This document shows positions 1 to 5,036 of a stretch of DNA of 5,036 bases, piece by piece. The translations under genes were made by a program, and so were the position numbers. Below the pieces are notes generated by a model. That model worked only from the letters and a program-made list of their open reading frames with translations. It was not told the origin of the DNA and made no database searches. Origin of the DNA: Marinosulfonomonas sp. (GTDB lineage Bacteria; Pseudomonadota; Alphaproteobacteria; Rhodobacterales; Rhodobacteraceae). Within the stretch, counting starts at the first letter, position 1. Every line of letters begins with the position of its first letter. The stretch spans positions 1 to 5,036 of the forward strand of contig JAFLKA010000276.1 in the NCBI GenBank assembly GCA_022712735.1, in the 5' to 3' direction.

Positions 1-1005
1 GTCACCAGCACCAGCACCAGCATGTGCACCAGCACCTGCAACGCCGACACCCAGACCAAGGCCAATCAAGCCAAGTCCGACACCGAGGCCACCAGCCAAT
101 GCGCCAGCTGCTGCTCCTGCACCAGCGTCACCGCCGTCACCGCCGTTGCCGCCATCGTTTGTGCCACCGTCAGCCGAGCCAGTGTCGCCACCCATTGCAT
201 GAGCAGAGCCGCCATTGGCATCGGCGTCACCTTCGCCGCCTTCAGCATCAGCTTCGCCGCTGCTTTCGCCGCCGTACCCGGCAGAACCAATGCCGTCGCC
301 AGCATCAGCTGAACCGCCATTGGCATCACCGTTTTGCTGGAAGCTGCCATCATTGGAGACCGTTGCATTGTGCAATTCGTCTTGATCATTTAGCGTGTTG
401 CTTTGGGTGTTCACTGTGCCGGAATCATTGCCCTCACCATTCAACGCATCATTCAGGATATCATCCAGATTGATGTCATTACCAGGATCATAGCTCAGTG
501 GCCCATCCGACATAATAATATTGCCAATGCTGCTGTCCGTCATATTCAGATCGATATCGGCAAAATCGTCATCGGTTGGCGCGTAACCATCCAGATTCAT
601 GCTGACCTCGACGTTAACATCTGTCGTTGATTCATTGACTACAGTGCTGTTCGCTGAAGACGATGAATCCGAGCCGGAACGCGCACCCGAGTCGCTGCTT
701 GAATTTGCGTTCGAATCCGAACCGGAACGCGCACCCGAGTTACTGTCAGAACCGCTATCAGCATTCGAACCCGAATGATTTTCATTGTAGTTCAGGTTGC
801 CATTGCCATTCAGGTTCAGGTTGCCATTCCCATTGCCGTTAAGGTTCAGGTTGTCACTGCTTTGGTGCTGGCCCTGATTTTGGCCTTGACCCTGATGTTG
901 GCCTTGACCTTGGCCTTGGCCCTGTCCTTGGCCCTGTCCTTGACCTTGCAGCTGTCCCTGAAGTTGGGCTTGAAGTCCGAAAAGATTCCCGTGTCTATTT
1001 GGCAT
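1..1005 (-). CDS. Low-complexity acidic Gln/Gly/Asn/Ser-rich protein, 3' end outside window
   Basis: I do not recognise a named family. The minus strand is open for 335 codons from an ATG at 1005-1003 to base 1 without a stop, so the C-terminus is outside the window. The start is supported by AAGGA eight bases upstream. Segments in order: unique residues 1-11; a Gln-Gly tract (12-48); an Asn/Leu/Gly repeat (52-76); a Ser/Gly/Asp repeat (78-118); an Asp/Asn-rich middle with scattered hydrophobics (119-225); a Gly/Asp/Ala-rich stretch (226-300); and a hydrophobic run with Gly at nearly every second position (301-334). There is no Lys, Cys or Trp and only three Arg, against about 45 Asp plus Glu. 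No N-terminal signal peptide is visible. Such composition is typical of secreted or surface low-complexity proteins, for example type I secretion substrates, whose signal would lie in the unseen C-terminus. That role is inference; that the frame is coding is well supported. Confidence 0.82.
   Translation of the reverse strand, partial: MPNRHGNLFGLQAQLQGQLQGQGQGQGQGQGQGQGQHQGQGQNQGQHQSSDNLNLNGNGNGNLNLNGNGNLNYNENHSGSNADSGSDSNSGARSGSDSNANSSSDSGARSGSDSSSSANSTVVNESTTDVNVEVSMNLDGYAPTDDDFADIDLNMTDSSIGNIIMSDGPLSYDPGNDINLDDILNDALNGEGNDSGTVNTQSNTLNDQDELHNATVSNDGSFQQNGDANGGSADAGDGIGSAGYGGESSGEADAEGGEGDADANGGSAHAMGGDTGSADGGTNDGGNGGDGGDAGAGAAAGALAGGLGVGLGLIGLGLGVGVAGAGAHAGAGAGD
665..740 (-). repeat. Two 28-base direct repeats (SGARSGSDS units)
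   Basis: Bases 665-692 and 713-740 are identical except for one base (G at 673 against A at 721). They are offset by 48 bases, which is exactly 16 codons. Both encode SGARSGSDS, at residues 90-98 and 106-114 of the minus-strand protein. The near identity in third-base positions suggests a recent in-frame duplication, or a tract able to expand and contract. Confidence 0.85.
778..852 (-). repeat. Asn/Leu/Gly coding repeat
   Basis: This stretch encodes residues 52-77 of the minus-strand protein. The pattern is LNLNGNGNGN, then LNLNGNGN, then LN, so Asn occupies every second position and alternates with Leu or Gly. A strictly alternating pattern with polar residues on one face is what a beta-strand or amyloid-like ladder would show. 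The structural reading is inference; the repeat itself is visible. Confidence 0.75.
862..972 (-). repeat. Gln-Gly coding tandem repeat
   Basis: This stretch encodes residues 12-48 of the minus-strand protein. The core is an unbroken run of alternating Gln and Gly (residues 20-36), flanked by Leu-Gln, Gln-His and Gln-Asn variants. The DNA is an imperfect tandem array of 6-base CAR-GGN units with varied third bases, so selection seems to keep the amino-acid pattern rather than the DNA being a fresh expansion. The plus-strand frames here are shadows of this repeat. Confidence 0.8.
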
Positions 1006-1013
1006 AACGTATT

Positions 1014-1018
1014 TCCTT
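1014..1018 (-). promoter_or_regulatory. Ribosome binding site of the low-complexity gene
   Basis: Read on the minus strand this is AAGGA, followed by eight bases and then the ATG at 1005-1003. Motif and spacing are near ideal. It is the main evidence that translation starts here and that this otherwise repetitive frame is a real gene. Confidence 0.75.
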
Positions 1019-1118
1019 AAAATTGGAACTCGTCGACCACCAGTCTATCTAACGTGGCCATTGCCGAGTTGATTGAAGTTTTTATGATGAATACTTGGCG
1101 CATATATAATTGCGGCCA

Positions 1119-1131
1119 AAGCGAATCGCTT
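1119..1131. promoter_or_regulatory. 13-base perfect dyad upstream of low-complexity gene
   Basis: AAGCGA-A-TCGCTT is a perfect inverted repeat around a single central base. It lies 114 bases upstream of the minus-strand start codon and next to an AT-rich stretch (1102-1110) that could serve as a -10 element in either direction. It is a candidate operator. The protein that would bind it is unknown. Confidence 0.35.
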
Positions 1132-1350
1132 CGTGTCTGGTATTCCCCCCCTTTCGATTGTCGTTCCCGGAACAACTGTTGGCGTCAAAACCGCCAGAAA
1201 TAATATTTCCGAAAACTTGCAAACTAAAAATTAACAAGCGATGCCAATAATGCAGCGCCTTGTTTATCTTGTTGGGGAACGCGTCAGAAAAAAAGCTGGT
1301 CAAACGGGCTAGTTTAATAAAATTGCAGTACTAATGAATTTCATTTCTTT

Positions 1351-1359
1351 ATTATATCA
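1351..1359 (-). promoter_or_regulatory. Possible extended -10 promoter element, minus strand
   Basis: Read on the minus strand this is TGATATAAT, a perfect extended -10 (TGnTATAAT). No good -35 hexamer sits upstream at 17 bases; the spacer and -35 region are A-rich. If used, transcription would start near 1344 and leave a leader of about 340 bases before the ATG at 1005. In AT-rich DNA such a match can arise by chance. Confidence 0.35.
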
Positions 1360-1501
1360 GACAGTTGCAAATTTTTTTGCCATTTACTCATTCTCAATAA
1401 CCGGACACCCGAATAGGCAGAAAGGATTAGAAAACCCGAGGGTCGTTAATCATCTTCGGTATAAGAATCAGAATGCGGTGACGTGATGTGCCCCAGTTGG
1501 A

Positions 1502-1569
1502 TAGTAACCCCACACAGGCAACCATTTTCATTAGGTAATTACATATTGGTTACTAATCGAATGGTTAAT
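1502..1569. promoter_or_regulatory. Cluster of TAACC/GGTTA half-sites
   Basis: TAGTAACC (1502-1509) is an exact inverted copy of GGTTACTA (1548-1555), and AACCAT (1520-1525) is an exact inverted copy of ATGGTT (1561-1566). TGGTTA also repeats directly at 1547-1552 and 1562-1567, a 15-base offset. Four related half-sites within 70 bases suggest an operator array about 200 bases upstream of the regulator start. Function is inferred from pattern only. Confidence 0.35.
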
Positions 1570-1585
1570 TTCAGTTCTAGACCAA

Positions 1586-1605
1586 AACATGTTATCATGA
1601 TCATG
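1586..1605. promoter_or_regulatory. Adjacent CATG palindromes upstream of the regulator
   Basis: AACATGTT (1586-1593) and CATGATCATG (1596-1605) are perfect palindromes two bases apart, so CATG occurs three times in 20 bases. The pair lies about 160 bases upstream of the regulator ATG. It is a candidate binding site for a dimeric regulator, possibly the neighbouring LuxR-type protein acting on itself. No known consensus is matched. Confidence 0.35.
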
Positions 1606-1654
1606 CGAGTATTTTCCCCACCCGGTATTACACCTTAGGGGATGTCTGTTTTTC

Positions 1655-1664
1655 TAAGCGCTTA
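1655..1664. promoter_or_regulatory. 10-base perfect palindrome TAAGCGCTTA
   Basis: A perfect 10-base palindrome 100 bases upstream of the regulator ATG and ten bases before the next dyad (1674-1694). It could be half of a composite operator. Short palindromes also occur by chance, so confidence is low. Confidence 0.28.
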
Positions 1665-1673
1665 ATGGATGCA

Positions 1674-1694
1674 ATCTGGAAATTTACGCCAGAT
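1674..1694. promoter_or_regulatory. Inverted repeat ATCTGG-N9-CCAGAT, operator or leader hairpin
   Basis: Six-base perfect arms around a nine-base AT-rich loop. If five bases bulge out on the left, four more pairs form (ATGG at 1665-1668 with CCAT at 1695-1698). As DNA, a 21-base dyad fits a dimeric regulator site. As RNA, it would be a modest hairpin in the leader, 70 bases before the ATG. A poor promoter-like pair overlaps it (TTTACG at 1683-1688, TTAAAT at 1705-1710). Confidence 0.4.
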
Positions 1695-1754
1695 CCATAA
1701 TATTTTAAATGTCTATTAATATAACAAGTGCTGCTTGGAAAATTTATTGTTCAA

Positions 1755-1758
1755 AGGG
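1755..1758 (+). promoter_or_regulatory. Ribosome binding site deciding the regulator start
   Basis: AGGG, within AAAGGG at 1753-1758, lies five bases before the ATG at 1764. The longer frame would start at GTG 1728, but only AT-rich sequence without purine-rich pairing precedes it. This favours the 259-residue form over the 271-residue form. Confidence 0.65.
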
Positions 1759-1763
1759 TTAAA

Positions 1764-2543
1764 ATGAAACATGATATATATGATCCAGGCCGTAATTCCG
1801 GCCAAAGAAATTCCCCGCCGCCAGATGATATTCTGGCGTTCCTTGGTGCAAAGCAATGTTTTTCAGATACGCTGCTTAGAACCATTTCCAGCGAAATTAC
1901 AGATGTGTCTCCTGCGCGGTTTGATACACCGGCAGGCCTTCAGGATCATATTGTGCAAAATCCGGAATCGATACGCCTGATCGTAGTCGATGCCCGCCAA
2001 TGCCGTGGCAATATATGGCTGTGCGAAAACATTATGAAAATCCTGAAAAAATGCCATGTCAGCACTGGCTTGGCTATTGCGTTTTGGGAGTCCGATCTGG
2101 AAAAAATCATCCCGCCGGAAACGTATTCATTCCCTTCAGAAGACGGCATAAGCCCGTTCATACAGGGGTTCGTGCCAATGAACCAAAACATCGATATCTG
2201 GTTATCGGTCATCCGCCTTCTGGCTTGTGGCGGCACATATTTTCCACCCGATTTTTTTGTAAAATCTTCCCCCCCCCTGCACGCTGACGGGAATGCCATC
2301 GCCGACACCTCCAGCTCGCCTGCCCCCGTGAAAGGCGATCTGCCCAAAATAGGACCGCTTACCATACGGGAAACCGAGGTGATGGAATATGTCATCAGCG
2401 GTTTGCAGAACAAGCAGATCGCGTCAAAAATGGGGTTATCCGAACATACTGTGAAATTGCATATGCACCATATAATCACAAAACTTTCCGCCAAAAACCG
2501 AACCGAAGCCGCGATGCGCTTTGTATCAATGAAGGCGCAATAA
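1764..2543 (+). CDS. LuxR/NarL-type transcription regulator with degenerate receiver-like domain
   Basis: A 259-residue DNA-binding regulator. Residues 196-259 form a LuxR-type helix-turn-helix: LTIRETEVMEYV (199-210), NKQIA (216-220), then the recognition helix and following residues LSEHTVKLHMHHIITKL (225-241) and NRTEAA (245-250). Residues 22-165 thread onto a receiver: RLIVVDARQ (71-79) looks like beta-3 with Asp76 at the phosphorylation position, and GFVPMN (135-140), followed by a helix and GGTYFPP, matches the beta-5 to alpha-5 end. The acidic pair after beta-1 is absent (FLGAKQ at 26-31) and the conserved beta-5 Lys appears as Met139. Classical phosphorylation is therefore unlikely, as in CsgD or VpsT. 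A Pro/Ser-rich linker (about 166-195) joins the halves. The next gene starts one base after the stop, so the two are cotranscribed. Its target is unknown; autoregulation and control of the divergent gene are plausible. Confidence 0.88.
   Translation: MKHDIYDPGRNSGQRNSPPPDDILAFLGAKQCFSDTLLRTISSEITDVSPARFDTPAGLQDHIVQNPESIRLIVVDARQCRGNIWLCENIMKILKKCHVSTGLAIAFWESDLEKIIPPETYSFPSEDGISPFIQGFVPMNQNIDIWLSVIRLLACGGTYFPPDFFVKSSPPLHADGNAIADTSSSPAPVKGDLPKIGPLTIRETEVMEYVISGLQNKQIASKMGLSEHTVKLHMHHIITKLSAKNRTEAAMRFVSMKAQ
2269..2277 (+). repeat. Nine-C homopolymer inside regulator linker
   Basis: Nine consecutive C lie in codons for residues 169-172 (Ser-Pro-Pro-Leu), just where the receiver-like half passes into the linker before the helix-turn-helix. 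A run of seven T (2252-2258) sits shortly upstream. Gain or loss of one C would remove the DNA-binding domain. The frame is intact as given. Confidence 0.85.
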
Positions 2544-2544
2544 A

Positions 2545-3075
2545 ATGGGGGGCAGCAGCAAAGATATCGATAAAGTCCCCAGCAATAAATCTAATCAGGC
2601 CTTGCAACAAATTCTACTGCATGTCGGGCAGCTCAACTACACTTGGACAAACACCGAGAGCCTGTTGATCCACTTGATTGCCGGCTTGGCCAAGGTGGAC
2701 AAGGATATTGCCGTGGTCATTTTCCTAACATTGAACACCACCCGCGCAAGGGTGGATATGGTAAACCGTCTGGCTAAACTGGAACGGACACCGGCCAACC
2801 AGCGCACCGAAATTCTGGCGCTGACATCCGCACTGCAGCGCGAGGGTGCTTTGCGAAATAAATATAACCACTGCATCTATTCCTTTGATCCAGAAGATGG
2901 GAAAGTCCAGACTATCATGATGCGGATTCAGGACAGGAAGCAGGAAATCCGCATGGGTAAAACTCAGGCAGTGGACGCACAAGAAACCGCAAGCATCAGA
3001 CAGTGTATAGAACGCTTACAAGACCTGAACCGTGGATTCTGGGCCTTGATCCATAAGTTTTCCTATCCAGCTTAG
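2545..3075 (+). CDS. Helical HEPN-like protein with RNxxxH motif, unrecognised family
   Basis: A 176-residue protein I cannot name. It starts one base after the regulator stop. AAGG (2532-2535), inside the regulator's 3' end, sits nine bases before the ATG, so translation is probably coupled. The sequence reads as helices without signal peptide or clear membrane span: residues 16-50 (with Trp34 and Glu38), 52-80, 84-103, then LRNKYNH (103-109) and a downstream helix 125-172. The RNKYNH motif fits the RNxxxH pattern of HEPN-fold proteins, where Arg and His form the RNase active site, and its place after a run of helices fits that fold. HEPN proteins often act in toxin-antitoxin or RNA-processing roles, but many are non-catalytic. 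Pairing with a LuxR-type regulator rather than a nucleotidyltransferase-like antitoxin is unusual. The HEPN assignment is an inference from one motif plus helix pattern; the gene itself is well supported. Confidence 0.8.
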   Translation: MGGSSKDIDKVPSNKSNQALQQILLHVGQLNYTWTNTESLLIHLIAGLAKVDKDIAVVIFLTLNTTRARVDMVNRLAKLERTPANQRTEILALTSALQREGALRNKYNHCIYSFDPEDGKVQTIMMRIQDRKQEIRMGKTQAVDAQETASIRQCIERLQDLNRGFWALIHKFSYPA

Positions 3076-3452
3076 ACATCATCATTTTGAATAGCCTCGA
3101 GCGTCGCGGTTCTGACGCAAACTTTTCGAAGCCAAATTAATCCTGCATTCTTGCCAAATTTAGGCAGCCAAGCTTACAAATTATTTGAATGGCGGAGGAT
3201 GGTTTGATTGTCGAACCTGTCACTAAGCGGGTGTTTGCTGTGCATACAACGACTCATGTTATCTGGAGTGCCAGTACCGTGTTGGTGATGCTGTGGATGC
3301 CAAGCTTTCGATCTGCACTTTAGCCGAGTGCGGTAATTCGACGACGCCTGATAAACATGATGATACGGGAACAATCAGCGATAGGGCAGGATCGCCGGAA
3401 ATTTATTAAAAGAAGTCGCATTGCCGTCGGTTTTTTGGGCAGATTACCGGCA
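3076..3452. other. Convergent intergenic region, no supported gene
   Basis: This 377-base gap lies between the 3' ends of the HEPN-like gene and the RND permease gene. Short minus- and plus-strand frames here lack ribosome sites. A plus-strand frame at 3189-3323 reads DGLIVEPVTKRVFAVH near its start, which faintly recalls beta-propeller repeat proteins and may be debris of a decayed gene. An 8-base direct repeat GCCAAATT occurs at 3131-3138 and 3153-3160. No strong terminator is visible for the permease gene; TGCCG (3422-3426) and CGGCA (3448-3452) could pair weakly just past its stop. Confidence 0.55.
3101..3126 (+). terminator. Weak candidate terminator after the HEPN-like gene
   Basis: GCGTC (3101-3105) pairs with GACGC (3114-3118) across an eight-base loop, followed by AAAC and four T (3123-3126). 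It begins 25 bases after the stop codon. The short stem and the displaced, short T tract make this a poor intrinsic terminator. Confidence 0.25.
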
Positions 3453-5036
3453 TTACACGTCTTCGCTTTCGGGCGGCGCGCGTTTTATCACGCCCATATC
3501 ATGCAGGATCAGGAACATTGCAGGCGTCACGAACAGTGCCAAAATCGTTGCCGTGGTCAGGCCAAATGCAAGGCTGGCCACAATTGGCAGCAACAGCTGC
3601 GCCTGGGTGCTGGTTTCAAACAACAGCGGGCCCAGACCTGCAACGGTGGTCAGCGAGGTCAGGAAAATCGGGCGGAACCTGTCGCGCACCGCACCTTGTG
3701 CTGCGTCGATCAGTTCGGCACCATCGTTATAGCGTTCCTTGATAAAGGCAATCAGCAGGATGCTGTTGTTGACCACGATCCCTGCCAAGGTTGCCAAACC
3801 CACGAGGCTTGGCATCGAAATTTGCATCCCCATCAGCATATGGCCCCAGACCACCCCGACCAGACCCAACGGGATTGCGACGAAAACGGCAATCGGCTGC
3901 ACAAAACTACGGAACTGGTAGGCAAGGATCAGATACACACCAGCCAGACCGATCAGCAAAAAGGTTTTCAGCGAGTTGCTGCTTTCCGAGGTGTCCTTAC
4001 TTTCGCCAATGATAATCACATCAACATTGGGGCGTTTTTCAGCCAGCTGAGGTAGGAAATCAGCCTTCAAAGCTGTCATCAGCTCAACCGCATTGGCAAT
4101 GGCCGGATTGATCGATCCCTCGACTGTCACCGTGCGCCGTCCGTCAATCCGCTGGATGCGGGCGTAACCGCGCCCCTGCGTTATGTCAGCTACAGCCGAC
4201 AGTGGCACAAGGGTTCCGTCACCCGCCGCAATGCGCAAATCAAGCACATCATTGGCCGAGGCCCGGTCAGCGCCCTTGAGGCGAGCCAGAACGTCCAGAC
4301 TGCCGTAACGGTCCTGAACCTCTAGCGTAGTGTCGCCGCGAAAGGCACGTCTGAGTTGACTTGCCAGACCTTGTGCCGTGACACCCAAAGCGCTGGCCGA
4401 AGCCGAGCGCAGGGTTACGACATATTCGGGTTTACCCGGCCGCAGGTCATCAATCACGTCACGCACACCGGCAAAGCCACGGAAAAATTTGCGCATCTCG
4501 ACGGCGGTTGCCTTTAGCGCATCCAGATCGTCGCCCTGAAGGCGGATCGCAATCGGCTTACCACCGACGCCACGGTCCTTATCGGTAAAGCTCAAGGACG
4601 ACATATCGGGCAGCGCACCCGTCAATTTTTTCCAACGCTCGACAATGGTTGATACATTTGTATTGCGATCCCCGGCCCGCAACAGGCTAGCGCTGACCGT
4701 GGCCAGATGCGATCCGACTTCATCCGCATCCGCATTTGTGCTGTAGGAAACGGTGACGTTGCGCACCAACGCATTGCCATCGGGCTGCTCAGGCGAAAGT
4801 TCCTTGTTCAGGACCTCCAGCGCCTCGACAACCTTGGCCACACGTTCTTCGGTGCGCCACAGGGGTGTGCCTTGGGGCAACAGCAGCCGCGCCTCGATGG
4901 TATCGCTTTCAAGCGACGGGAAGCTTTGGAACTTGATCTGCCCGCCAATTATCGGCGCAATCGACAGCAGGATCAGGAAACCGGAAATGCCCATCGTCAG
5001 ATACCGGGCCTTGAGCGACAGCAACGACAAAGGCGC
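3453..5036 (-). CDS. RND-family efflux permease (AcrB-like), C-terminal half, 5' end outside window
   Basis: Inner-membrane pump subunit that would use the proton gradient to drive export through a tripartite complex with a periplasmic adaptor and an outer-membrane channel. The 527 visible residues equal about the second half of a usual 1,000-1,050-residue permease; the frame continues past the right edge. Visible residues: TM7 (about 13-32); a large periplasmic porter/docking region (33-354) starting with FPSLESDTIEARLLLPQGTP; TM8 (355-378); TM9 (379-402); TM10 with GIVVNNSILL (419-428); TM11 with FRPIFLTS (454-461); TM12 (481-511). Residues matching AcrB Arg971 and Thr978 are kept (Arg453, Thr460). 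The AcrB Lys940 position is Asn423, as in many other RND members. The TM4 aspartates fall outside the window. The stop is TAA at 3455-3453. Substrate cannot be told from this half; drug or hydrophobe export is more likely than metal export. Adaptor genes are presumably upstream, to the right. Confidence 0.95.
   Translation of the reverse strand, partial: APLSLLSLKARYLTMGISGFLILLSIAPIIGGQIKFQSFPSLESDTIEARLLLPQGTPLWRTEERVAKVVEALEVLNKELSPEQPDGNALVRNVTVSYSTNADADEVGSHLATVSASLLRAGDRNTNVSTIVERWKKLTGALPDMSSLSFTDKDRGVGGKPIAIRLQGDDLDALKATAVEMRKFFRGFAGVRDVIDDLRPGKPEYVVTLRSASASALGVTAQGLASQLRRAFRGDTTLEVQDRYGSLDVLARLKGADRASANDVLDLRIAAGDGTLVPLSAVADITQGRGYARIQRIDGRRTVTVEGSINPAIANAVELMTALKADFLPQLAEKRPNVDVIIIGESKDTSESSNSLKTFLLIGLAGVYLILAYQFRSFVQPIAVFVAIPLGLVGVVWGHMLMGMQISMPSLVGLATLAGIVVNNSILLIAFIKERYNDGAELIDAAQGAVRDRFRPIFLTSLTTVAGLGPLLFETSTQAQLLLPIVASLAFGLTTATILALFVTPAMFLILHDMGVIKRAPPESEDV

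Larger units (their letters stand above)
1006..1763. other. Divergent intergenic region, about 760 bp, no convincing gene
   Basis: This gap separates the minus-strand low-complexity gene from the plus-strand regulator. It is AT-rich, most strongly around 1311-1385, with runs such as seven T at 1372-1378. A 73-codon minus-strand frame at 1082-1303 exists but starts with TTG and lacks a ribosome site, so I do not call it. The region holds several dyads, listed separately. Its size and structure suggest a complex bidirectional control region, possibly with long untranslated leaders. Confidence 0.7.

Noticed and set aside
22..630. Plus-strand frames of up to 149 codons rich in Arg/His/Ala/Thr
   Set aside because: They are antisense shadows of the repetitive minus-strand gene, have no ribosome sites, and their composition follows from GC-biased third positions of the opposite strand.
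778..972. CRISPR array or satellite DNA
   Set aside because: The repeats are in phase with codons, have no unique spacers of constant length, and are explained by a repetitive protein.
775..1020. Plus-strand 81-codon frame that looks like a Leu/Ala/Val membrane peptide
   Set aside because: The alternating hydrophobic pattern is the antisense reading of Gln-Gly and Asn-Leu repeats; start context is poor and the opposite strand explains it fully.
1082..1303. Minus-strand 73-codon frame
   Set aside because: TTG start, no Shine-Dalgarno sequence, and no recognisable domain; it lies in AT-rich spacer and is probably chance.
1728..1763. GTG start giving a 12-residue longer regulator
   Set aside because: No ribosome site precedes it, whereas ATG 1764 has AAAGGG at proper spacing; the extra residues add no part of a known domain.
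1946..2494. Minus-strand 182-codon frame opposite the regulator gene
   Set aside because: Shadow of the regulator, which has clear LuxR-type helix-turn-helix motifs in the plus frame.
3174..3374. Minus-strand 66-codon frame in the convergent spacer
   Set aside because: No ribosome site and no recognisable motif.
3357..4055. Plus-strand 232-codon frame rich in Gln, His, Arg and Cys
   Set aside because: Antisense to the well-supported RND permease; its composition is typical of shadow frames.

Overview
The window looks like chromosomal DNA of a moderate-GC Gram-negative bacterium, most likely an alphaproteobacterium and possibly of the Rhodobacterales/roseobacter kind. This rests on the style of the RND permease, the codon use and the mixed GC content. 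No rRNA, tRNA or other taxonomic marker is present, so it is inference.

Layout. (1) Positions 1-1005, minus strand: a 335-codon open frame that runs off the left edge. It encodes a very low-complexity acidic protein, made of a Gln-Gly tract, Asn/Leu/Gly repeats, Ser/Asp repeats, an Asp-rich middle, a Gly-rich stretch and a final glycine-zipper-like hydrophobic stretch. It has no stop inside the window and is easily missed. (2) Positions 1006-1763: a long AT-rich divergent intergenic region with several inverted repeats and repeated half-sites but no convincing gene. (3) Positions 1764-2543, plus strand: a NarL/LuxR-type transcription regulator with a degenerate receiver-like N-terminal half. 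(4) Positions 2545-3075, plus strand: a helical 176-residue protein, one base downstream of the regulator stop, carrying an RNxxxH motif like that of HEPN-fold proteins. (5) Positions 3076-3452: a convergent intergenic region with at most weak terminator structures and possible gene debris. (6) Positions 3453-5036, minus strand: the C-terminal half of an RND-family efflux permease that continues past the right edge.

How the parts may work together. The regulator and the HEPN-like gene almost certainly share a transcript. The regulator lies divergent to the low-complexity gene across about 760 bp of dyad-rich DNA. This layout resembles curli loci, where the atypical-receiver LuxR-type regulator CsgD is divergent from a matrix-protein operon. 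The most interesting reading is a small surface-matrix or secreted low-complexity protein locus controlled by the neighbouring regulator. This is a hypothesis from composition and gene order, not from recognised homology. The RND permease faces the opposite way and is probably unrelated.
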